DNA from: Trissonchulus latispiculum
Lineage: Eukaryota; Nematoda; Enoplea; Enoplida; Ironidae
NCBI GenBank assembly: GCA_030248195.1
Contig: JASAND010007616.1
Span: forward strand, 1 to 64,000
Direction of reading: 5' to 3'
Length of the DNA stretch: 64,000 bases
Shown here piece after piece: positions 55,510-64,000 of this stretch. Position 1 is the first letter of the stretch; each line of letters begins with the position of its first letter. Position numbers and translations under genes: made by a program. Below the pieces are notes generated by a model that saw nothing but the letters and a program-made list of their open reading frames with translations, was not told the DNA's origin and did not search any database.

Positions 55510-55912
55510 CGTTCGTCAAGTTAGCTGACCAGGTTTAACTACAAATTATAATTTTGGCATCGTTGGATAGCCCTCAATTTGTAGTATATGTAGTAGTTTT
55601 CCTTTTAATTTGTAGTTGTAAGGTTAATAAGAAATCAGCGTTTGAAATTTCATATCTTTAACACACAATGCGTATGTCTCTGCTGCACATGTGACTCATA
55701 TTCGGTCACGTGACTGCGTCACATGTGCTAGAGAAACGTACATTCTATATGTTAAAGATATGAAATTTCAAAGGCTGCTTTCTCATTAACCTTGAAGCTA
55801 CAAATTAAAAGGAAAGTCACTACATATACTACAAATTAAGGGCTATCCAACGACACCAAAATTGTAATCTGTAGTTAAATCTGGTCAGTTGGCTTGACTT
55901 ACGTTCCAGCCT
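55510..55912. repeat. Palindromic MITE-like repeat (GACCAGRTTTAACTACA arms)
   Basis: Arms of about 170 bp: 55518-55690 pairs with 55735-55905 and shares CGTTGGATAGCCCT, TTTGTAGTATATGTAGT and TTGAAATTTCATATCTTTAA. The centre holds CACATGTGAC and TCACGTGAC palindromes. No clear TSD. Confidence 0.85.
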
Positions 55913-57413
55913 CCCTTTGCGATTTGGGCCCCCTCCTTTGGCATTCTTGGCCCCCCCCCAGAAAATTTTTCCAGCTGTTTATATGCATATTTTGAGTGAA
56001 AATTAAGCATAATTTTAATAAATTTCACAGGTTTCTAAAAAAATTTCGCCTCTGGCGCACTTATATATACTTCTGTGCTGCTTTATTATGTATATACGTA
56101 GTTCTGTGACAGAACTTCTGTCTCTTAAAGTGCCTTCTATTATGTTTCTTTTCCTGTTTTGTAAGTATATATATATACATATAATTGTAATCAACGCCTT
56201 CAGTTTATTTTATGACTATATACCGGCTTATATTATATACCGACATTTACAAATTTTATTTTGCTCTCATAACGTATATATATGCTAGCATGGGTGGCTT
56301 CAGGCAAAATGAAAAGTGATGATCCGTTCCGAGTTAGAAAGAAGCAGAAGAACCAAATCCCAAAAATCAATTTATTTTAGTTTGAGATAAAACAGTCTAC
56401 AAAACAAAACAGTGAAAACAGTCTTGGTTTGACTGGTCGCTACTCGATCCCCCCCTCCAGTTTTTATTAAATATTATAGTACGGCCACTTCGCCCTGTGT
56501 TTTGTAGCTAAGTTTTAGATTGTTTAGCTCGGTAAGTAGGGAACTTAGGGCTTAGATCTGGGGTAACGTAGTGGGAGTGAGTTAGGTTTCACGATATTTG
56601 GTATAATTCTAATCTCCAAGTCTAGGTTGCGTATCCAGCCACAAGCGCACAGCACCCCAGTAAAGTGGTTTGGTCGCCCATTATCCAGTCTCTGGGGCCA
56701 AAACTTTACAATAGGCTGCCAGTTTCGGCCTCCACCTTGCCAAATTTGTAGAATTTTACGTAAGTTTTGTGTATTTTGTGTGGAAAATATTTTCCGGAAC
56801 CAGGGAAAATATTTTCGATTTTTCTGGAATTAGAAAAATCCAGGCCCACTAGGTATTTTTACGGGCTAGGAAAAATCCTCTACGTACTTTCTGGGGGTTA
56901 TTCTGTATTTGTCTCGTCATATTGTGTTAATTTTGTCAAATTCGGGGGTAAAATTTTCAATCTTTCTTGGGGGTCTTAATTCATTTTTGTCACAATTTCT
57001 GGTTATATTTCCTTCTGGGGGTAATTTCCGAGTTATTTTGGTGGTATTTGTATCATGTCTGGCCGGTCCACTGCGTGTCCCCTGCACATTTCTCGGGGAT
57101 GCGTACGTATTTTTGGCGTAAAGTAGTGTGTTTTTGTCAATTTTCGTGTAAATTCTGTATTATTGTGGCCATTTTTTCTGTGCGTGTTTCTCATTTTCTT
57201 GGTAATACGTACATTTTCGTGGCCAATATCAGCCAGTTTATTGTGGGTTTTTGTGTATTTTGTCAACCAGTTTTTAACCAAAACCAGTACTTTTTACCAA
57301 CTTTTCTCATCTAATTTCGGGTTTTCAGGTAATTTTCTCATACTTGATCTCACATACGCACGTACTAATTTTAACTCTAGACCAGTTTCATACGTACTTA
57401 GGTTAGGCCAAAA
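55913..57413. other. Region upstream of the gag-like ORFs
   Basis: If the retroelement downstream is LTR-type, its 5' LTR and leader should be here, but no second LTR is in the window for comparison and no primer-binding site was recognised. 56700-57320 is a T-rich stretch with plus-strand frames of no known similarity. Confidence 0.35.
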
Positions 57414-58799
57414 ATGATAACTAGACATCAGGCGGCTGCTCAAAGGGAGGACCCAGGAACCTCCAGGCAAATGTCCCCGAGGACGGGGGCGAGCAGCCTC
57501 CAAATCCGGATCCGGCAGTCGATCCGGCGGATTCCTCGGTCATAGAGGAATCTGCACCTCAAGCGGGGACAGTGGCCAACCCGCCTGGCTCTGAAAACCC
57601 GGGGCGGTCTTCCGCCCAGTCGTCTGACGGAGCCTGGAGGACCAATTTTACTCATCGGGCTGATGAGTTGGGCCAGCTTATGGACGGTAATCGAGCGTTG
57701 AGCGGTTTGGGTATTTACCGCCACGTGAGCCCACACCGGGCGACGCAGGTCCTTCGATCAGCCAGGCGGAAAAATCAAAGTTTCTTGACTTTTACCGCCA
57801 ATACAGGCGGTACCCCCTGTTGACGCCGGCCCGACAGAAATGGTTTGGCTTACCAACCCCATGACCTGCAGCACCCGGTGAGGATGCTAGAGTCTTGCTG
57901 GCGGCTCGTCGGCATTTAGAGGAACAGGCCTACTTCCGTCAGAGGGGTTCTTTCCCTCCACCTAGGCCGTATGTGCCCCCTCCCGTGCCGGAGTCGGCAC
58001 AGGGCCCAATTCCTGGCCTTAGACCGGATCTGGTGTCGGCCCTTCGTCTGTGCGCATACGGGCTGCCGGGTCGGCCTGGCTAGGCAGGACCCTCTGCTGG
58101 GCCCCAAACCCGAAGGCGTAATTATGAGCCGGACCCAGCTCAGCTGATTCGGGATCAGAATCAGTCTGGTCGGCCGGGCTCTGACGAGCCTTACGTGTGG
58201 GACAACGAAGAAGGTACCCAGCTAGGAGCTAGCAGGGGCCCACCTCCACGGCAGGAACCTAAGCCGTCTCCTGCCCGTAGCTACCGGAGTTCGGCTCATA
58301 TACAGCTAACTCCCCCACCTGGTGGCCCGCTTAGGCCACCGTCTAAATCAGAGCCGAAGGAATCTCTTCAGGCTAAGGAAGTGGTGGATACGGGCACTGA
58401 CCCCATCCCACCACCGGATAATAGGGTGGTACCGTGGGTCAATCCGTTGGCTCGCCTAGTCAGAGTCCCACAAACTAGGACGATGTCACAGGCAGAATAT
58501 CAGGTATGCCGGTCCCTCATTACCCAGTGGCTGGCCGACCTGCCGGACGTCACATGGGGAGCACTCGACGAGTACTACCCGGAATTGTGTGCCGACTTGC
58601 TCAGCCTATGGCCCTCTGAGACCGAGGACCCGGATGCTGGACCTCCACCATTCCAGCAATATGGGGCTCAGCCAGAGCAGCCTCGTGCAGATGAAGCCGG
58701 GTTGGCTAATCTGCCTTTCCCACAGCAGCCTACGTATTGGCCATCACGACCTAGGGCTAGGTCTGTGCCAACTAGGACTGAAGCCGATGCTGAACTAAG
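57414..58799 (+). pseudogene. Retroelement gag-like region, 5' part (frameshifted)
   Basis: GC-rich coding-like DNA starting with an ATG at 57414 (MITRHQAAAQRED) that stops at 57545. The reading continues in other frames: DGAWRTNFTHRADELGQLMD to about 57821, then frames around 57895-58083 and 58195-58799. Composition is Pro/Arg/Ser/Gln-rich, as in Gag N-terminal regions. At 58799 the frame is cut by a foldback insertion and resumes at 60705. Several frameshifts show it is inactive. Family unassigned because no protease or RT is in the window. Confidence 0.6.
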
Positions 58800-60704
58800 G
58801 ACCTTTTCGCGAATGGGGTAAACGAGTTAAATTTAACTCTATCCTTTTCACGAATGGGTTAAACGAGTTAAAATAAACTCGCCGAGTTAAGCAGAGTTAA
58901 AATTTTTAACTCTACGCTCATTCGCGAAAAGAGTTAAAAATTAATTCTTTTAACTCTACTCTTTTCGTGAATAACTCGTGGAGTTAAAAACCTGCAGACT
59001 TAAATTTAGCTCTACCCTTTTCATGAATGGGTTAAATTTAAACTCTTTTAACTCGCTCAAGAGATTTTACAATGAATTTTAACCCGCGTCTCAGCACGGG
59101 GGTTAAACGAGTTAAAATCTATCCTTTACATTGTTATTGCCACATTTTGTGCGCGTGCTTTAAAAATGACAAGATAATCGAGCCAATGAAAGTGCAACAT
59201 ATAATTTCATTGGATGGTTCATAATGCTTCAAAATTACTTAAGCATTTGCCAACATTCTGCTGAAATATTTACGCCAAAGTAACGAAATAGGCTACTTAA
59301 TAAAATAAAAATAGATCGAACAAAATGTTTTCAACATGCTGCATTTTTAGAAATAATAATTAAATAAAATTAATCAAAGTAAAATAATTAATTATCATTA
59401 TGAATAGGCTCTAAATTATTTTTTGTAAGTTATTTAATACCACTCTTGATACCACCTATAAATGCAAATTTGAAGTATGTATGAGAGCTGACAACATGAA
59501 AAGTCGAATCAACGGGACATTACAACTAACCGAAAGCTTAATTTTTTTCAAAATGTGGATTAATTAAAGCTTTAGTTTTGCCATGAAAATTACTGTAACT
59601 TTAAAAATTTGAATTTTTGACTTTTTGAAATGACATCTAGACAAATGTTACGCGAACTTAGCTGCAACTGGTTATGTTCATCAGAATTACAGTACAAGAT
59701 CAATTGTTATCCCAACTGTGGTTCTAAGGGCAACCATTTCAATTCAAATTTGAAATCACTACAGAATAAGCCAACATTTTTCTATTTAATTTTGCTGCAC
59801 CTATCTGTTTTAGTATTAAATTTTAGTTGAAATTGACCAAAATTGTTCAAGTTTTTAGGGAAACCAAGAGAATCCGATTTTGCTGAAAATATGAACAAAG
59901 GTTTTTTTGGGCTCTGTCGTGGTCTCAGCAAACGAACATGAAGCCTGCTTTTCGGCTCAACTATTCATTATCACTTTATTATAGGCTAAATTGCAAGCTG
60001 GTAAAAGAAACAACGAAAACCTAGACCGAAACACTGTCTTTAGATTACTTTTCAGCGAAATCTGAACATGAACCCGATACAAACTTTCATGAAAATCGTA
60101 AAAATCTTTGGTTGGCTCCCCTTCAATTGCAGTTTTTCTCATGTCGTTAACCCCTTACAAGCTTAAACTTCGAAACTTTGCTGCAGATTGGTCTATAATT
60201 TGTTGAAATGGATCCATGCTAGATTTCAGCAAAATCGGTTAAAAACTGCAAGTTACACACAGGGATACGCCCGGATCGCCCTATTACAGGATGACGCTGT
60301 ATTGAAGATGCAATAAATGTTTATTAATGAAATGAGTAAATCTTTTGTCTTATTTTATTTAAAATTTTCCAAACGTTGGGAAGTTCTTTAAAATTTTCAA
60401 ATGGTGAAAAGTTGGATTATTGCGTACGCAAAAATTATAATCCTTTTAACTATTTTCACGTATGCAGAGAGTTAATTTTAACTCTCCCAGTTTTAACTCT
60501 TTTAACTCTTTTCGCGAATGCACAAAGTTAATTTTAACTCTGCCAGTTTTAACTCTTTTAACTCTTTGATTTTTAACCCCGCAGAGTTAAAAGAGTTAAA
60601 AACAGGCAGAGTTAAATTTAACCCTGCGCATTCATGAAAAGGGTTAAAAGAGTTAATTTTAACTCTACTCTACTCTACTCTACTCTACCCATTCGCGAAA
60701 AGGC
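58800..60704. mobile_element. 1.9-kb foldback element inside gag, arms of TTAACTC repeats
   Basis: Ends G(A)CCTTTTCGCGAATGGG and its inverse CCATTCGCGAAAAGGC. ACTAAG lies on both sides (58794-58799 and 60705-60710), and the gag frame continues across. Both arms (58800-59110 and 60450-60704) are built of GAGTTAAA/TTTAACTC words, ending on the right in an ACTCT pentamer microsatellite (60662-60688). The AT-rich centre (59110-60450) has no recognisable gene. Confidence 0.88.
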
Positions 60705-61876
60705 ACTAAGACGACCACGCGGTCGGTCTCCTATTAAAATCGAGCAAGCTCCGTCGGAGAACTCAGCTTCTCCGCCCATAGGCTGGCATTGGCCTGTGGC
60801 CCGTCGGCAAGAGCCTCGAAAAGAGGTCCATGCCCCCCAAACGGCTGGTCCCCACAATACCGTGGCACTGGCCAAACACACCCAGTTTGATCTCACCCGG
60901 CAATTGGGTGAGTATTTGAAAGGCTTCAATGGCATAAAGCTCTTTCAGGGATCTCAAAGCCCAATTAAATTCACGAGTTGGCTTAATAACTTCGTGGCAA
61001 CGGCCAACATGCATCAAGTGCCAAGCGAGCTCTGGCACCGGTTACTGTGGACCATGGTGGACGATAACGTAAAGGAGGCTCTTAGTCCACACCCGCCGTC
61101 TACCTATGAAGAATTTATCGTGGTGCTCGGCCAATTGTATGAACCGCTTCCTACTACCGTAGAACAGTATGCAGAACAGTTCTACAGGAAGCAGCAACAG
61201 CCTAATGAGCGGGCATACGATTTTGTCGCGGCGCTGCGACTGCCCGCTGCTAAAGCTTTTCCACTCGAGACGCTTCTCGAGTGGGAAAAGAAGCTCTGTA
61301 CCCAGTTCTGCCGTGGTCTACGGCAGGACCTCAGAAAGCGGATTGGCGGAGCTCTACCCGATCTCCAGCTTTGGCCTCATGCTAGGGAGAACGAGCTGGT
61401 CAACCGCGCCCTGCATATAGCAGAGACGGTAGAAACTGAAATGACTGAGGAAGTCCCAGTCCAAGCTTTTGCGGTACCGCAGCCGCCACAGCAACAGCAG
61501 AGTGCGGGTGTGCACCAGCCTGTAGGGGGCCAAGCCCAGGCGCCACCAAACCAAGGGGCCCAACATCAAGGACAGGAATTGTTTCCTGTGTACGCAGCCA
61601 GGTCATCGGTTGCATCAATGCCCTACATATTTGGCTGGCGTGCAGATATTTGGCGCTGACCGCCCATAACGGCAAAGGATCTTTGCTCGTTTATGGGGCA
61701 ATGCCAACAGGCCTAACCCGGCCGCTCCAGCAGCGAATAACCGTGGTAATAACCGTTATAATAATAATAACCAGCAAGCTGAACGAGGCCGGCGGTGGGG
61801 CCGCGGTATCATAGGCCCACTGCGTTATGAGGGTTTCCCGGACCAGGGAAACGCCCAGCAGGGGCACGGTCAGTAG
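60705..61876 (+). pseudogene. Retroelement gag: capsid-like domain and CCHC zinc knuckle
   Basis: Open in one frame to 61659, with a capsid-like segment (FDLTRQLGEYLKGFNGIKLF, IKFTSWLNNFVATANM, YEPLPTTVEQYAEQFYRKQQ, FVAALRLPA, FCRGLRQDLRKRI) of the Ty3/gypsy-style Gag type, then a Gln/Pro-rich linker. In the next frame, 61580-61621 reads CFLCTQPGHRLHQC, a perfect CX2CX4HX4C zinc knuckle. The frame then meets a TAA (61667-61669) and continues with an Asn/Arg/Gly-rich tail to TAG at 61874-61876. One frameshift and one stop separate it from an intact Gag. Confidence 0.8.
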
Positions 61877-61902
61877 ATGCTGACTCGTGTCCCTCCCAAC
61901 CC

Positions 61903-62952
61903 ATGACCCTGGTTAACATGATTGTTGCCCCTAATCCACCTATCGGGTCGATGGGTCCCTCCCCCTTTAACCCTCCATCGCACCCAGAACCTCGATTCTG
62001 GGACAGTGACGACTCGGAAGGGTGGCCAGCGATGTCTGGTAACCCTGAAGTGGCTGCGAAGGACGGGTGTGTCCTGCAGCCTGAGGCATACACTCGACCC
62101 GGAACCCAGCCCATGACATTCGTACGGGATACGTACGTTTGTACTTGCAAGAAGTGCAAGAAGAAACTCCAGAAACGGAAAAATAAGGAGAACTGGATCA
62201 CACCTCGGCAGGTGGTACTAGACAATGGAGGCTTCCCAGGGGGCGAAGGCCTCTTCTTTGATGGTAACGGGATTCCACGGCCCCATAAGTTCTGGAACCG
62301 CTGGCGAAAGACAGTGAAGCCTTTCGGTTATGGGGGCTGGAACCCGGGTCAAGGGCCGCTTCGCGATGATGCGAAACCACCTAGGTTCGGATGGAAAAAC
62401 CCCAGTACGTACCGACGCCTTGGAGTGTCTGGTATCCAGTGGAACCAGATCGCAGCGGTCACTCTGACGTTGAGTGACATGGAAGATGCCAAGGCATGTG
62501 TGGTGCAGAAACGCCAGAAACGAGCTACTTTAGCCGCCGGACAGGCGACTAAGCCCTCAGTGGCCTCTAAGAAGGTACAAGTCGACCTAATAAATTCTGC
62601 ACCGCCCGTTGTGCCTTTTAAGAGGCAGCTCCAGCTGCCATCAAAACGACCTGTGGCCTCAGGTTCAAGCCCTGGGGATCCACCTCCAGCATCCAGTGGG
62701 GCTTCTGATTTAAGTTCTGGGGACCGACAGACTCCGGATACTGGGGTTTCTGTCTTAAGCCCTGGGGATAAGACTCCTGTTGGTCGGAACTCGACTAGTA
62801 CAGGCCCAGCTACAGACGAGGCGGTACCAGATTCTCAGGTGGTACCCCCTACCCCACCCCGAAGGCGGGGCCCGCCTTCAGTGGTGGTTACTAAGCCGAC
62901 ACCACTTCAAGAGCTCCACCGACGGAAGTTGCGGGCAACGACCCTAGCCTAG
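61903..62952 (+). CDS. Uncharacterised ORF downstream of gag (349 residues)
   Basis: Opens with ATG 27 bp after the gag stop and remains open for 349 codons. Features: an acidic/Pro-rich start, a short Cys-basic cluster VCTCKKCKKKLQKRKNK (residues about 79-95), an aromatic/Gly-rich middle (KPFGYGGWNPGQ) and a Ser/Pro-rich second half with repeated SSGD/SPGD words. It is in the expected place for the pre-protease part of a retroelement polyprotein, but I recognise no family. The neighbouring segments are broken, so this may be a surviving fragment rather than an intact gene. Confidence 0.5.
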   Translation: MTLVNMIVAPNPPIGSMGPSPFNPPSHPEPRFWDSDDSEGWPAMSGNPEVAAKDGCVLQPEAYTRPGTQPMTFVRDTYVCTCKKCKKKLQKRKNKENWITPRQVVLDNGGFPGGEGLFFDGNGIPRPHKFWNRWRKTVKPFGYGGWNPGQGPLRDDAKPPRFGWKNPSTYRRLGVSGIQWNQIAAVTLTLSDMEDAKACVVQKRQKRATLAAGQATKPSVASKKVQVDLINSAPPVVPFKRQLQLPSKRPVASGSSPGDPPPASSGASDLSSGDRQTPDTGVSVLSPGDKTPVGRNSTSTGPATDEAVPDSQVVPPTPPRRRGPPSVVVTKPTPLQELHRRKLRATTLA

Positions 62953-63280
62953 CAACGAACGTACATTCAGGGAGCTTACCCAACCAGAGGACACCTCGGA
63001 TGATGAGGGTCCTGGTGGCACCTGTACTCAAACTAGAGCACAGATAACGCCACCACCGCGCCATATCCCTTCCACCTCGGAGGAGGAGGATTCCGATGGT
63101 GGCCCGCTCCAAGCCTCGGAGAAAGTGGATTATCTTCAGATCTATAATCCACTGGATGTAGCTGTCGAGTTACCCAAAGGGCTGCCACTGGGTGAAGCGG
63201 AGCCCATTATCCCGGTTACCTCAGCGCAAGGGTACCGATTTGCAGCCGAGTGGGGTGCTCACTCGGGTCAGCTACACTGA
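62948..63280 (+). pseudogene. Continuation of the retroelement reading frame, shifted
   Basis: Overlaps the end of the 349-codon ORF in another frame: ELTQPEDTSDDEGPGGTCTQ, PSTSEEEDSDGGP, EKVDYLQIYNPLDVAVELPK, to TGA at 63278-63280. The acidic style matches the preceding ORF, suggesting a frameshift in one original coding region. Confidence 0.5.
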
Positions 63281-64000
63281 CAACTACACTGACAACAGAC
63301 AACAACACTGACAACACCCGGCAGCGGGCCAAGGGGGATAGGCTCTCCAAGGCTACGCTGCAACAGGCGGCAACGGGCTCGCAAGAGTCCAGGGGCACGT
63401 TAAACGGGTGTTATAGCGCTGGGGGAGAGGCTGAAGGCCCCCCGTGTCTGTCGAAGGATGAATTGACATCCTGCTGTGGTACCGTTTAGTCGGCGCATAT
63501 GTCGGGCTGGCATTGGCACTAGGCCAATGACAAGTGGCATTGCGTGGTACGTGGATGACAGTCCACACCTAAGCTGGTCGATGCATAGGTTTCTTGTTTT
63601 AGTGTGCTTGTGGCTGCTTGGAGCTTGGGGCTCGGCAGTGGGTTTTACCTTACCTTCGGCGGCTTACCGGAGAAGGCATCGATCAGTGAACAGGCAAGGC
63701 CGGTGAAAACGGTCAAAGTTCATGTACGGTCGGCAGATTGGCATGGATAAGACCGTCGGTTTCCACCAATCGAGAGGTTGGATGGCGATTGCTATCGACT
63801 GGGTCATCGGCCGGTCAGGACTTAGACTCACCTATAATGGGTGCAGTCTAAGAGCTGGCTCAATGTACGTCAGGCCACGGCAAGCACGGCCCCTTTGGGT
63901 GTTCGAAGAGCGAGTCGTGCTCCTTGTGATCGATATTTCGGAAAAGGAAATATCGGGAAGCTTCGAGGCATATGCATTGTATAGGTCCCTGCCCTGTATA
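63281..64000. other. Probable retroelement interior, no readable domain
   Basis: Moderately GC-rich like the gag region. A short ACAACACTGACAAC repeat lies near 63278-63318. No protease (DTG/DSG) or RT motif was identified before the window ends. Confidence 0.4.

Noticed and set aside
55488..55510. hAT terminus CAGTGGCGGATCCAGGGG
   Set aside because: Resembles a common hAT end, but no matching inverted terminus or TSD was found within several kilobases.
61809..62225. Minus-strand 138-codon frame
   Set aside because: Shadow of the plus-strand ORF at 61903-62952. No motif.

Overview
The window is nuclear DNA from an animal, most likely an invertebrate. Two recognisable host genes have spliced, intron-bearing structures with GT..AG boundaries and metazoan-like proteins. 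Almost everything else is decayed or non-autonomous transposable-element DNA. There are no bacterial operons, rRNA genes or CRISPR arrays. The lineage cannot be fixed from sequence alone.

Host genes, both on the minus strand: (1) the first two coding exons of PA2G4 (EBP1; 8737-9655). The later exons were not found and probably lie beyond the left edge. (2) A complete five-exon CDC34/UBE2R ubiquitin-conjugating enzyme (53414 down to 37064). Its joined exons are 963 bp and encode 320 residues, with a catalytic Cys at residue 92 and an unusually long acidic/Ser-rich tail. The four introns total about 15.4 kb and consist largely of nested mobile elements. Both genes have a mobile element just upstream of the start codon (75 bp for PA2G4, 29 bp for CDC34).

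Layout: 1-6.2 kb, a broken non-LTR retrotransposon (RT, RNase H, C-terminal zinc motif) split inside RNase H by a 4-kb TIR element that carries further elements. 6.7-8.7 kb, MITE-like elements. 8.7-9.7 kb, PA2G4. 9.7-12.0 kb, a composite element with a foldback head, a 145-bp satellite and a 3' hairpin. 12-37 kb, gene-free repeat country, including (TA)n-flanked MITEs, a cluster of G/C-homopolymer elements (19-21.6 kb), a giant 3.9-kb palindrome (25.1-29.0 kb) and a Harbinger-like element in a tRNA-like repeat (31-32.9 kb). 37-53.4 kb, CDC34, with a triple-nested insertion in intron 4 and a piggyBac-like element in intron 3 that holds a second copy of the composite element with a different, 149-bp satellite. 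53.4-57.4 kb, more MITEs. 57.4-63.3 kb, a decayed LTR-type retroelement gag region with a CCHC zinc knuckle, itself split by a 1.9-kb foldback element.

Many insertions are resolved to the base by target-site duplications (TSDs) and, in two cases, by related uninterrupted copies in the same window, so an insertion order can be read. The most unusual structures are the pair of composite elements that share ends but carry unrelated, nucleosome-length satellites, the giant palindrome with internally repetitive arms, and the recurrent family of short elements with long G/C homopolymers and 5-bp TSDs.
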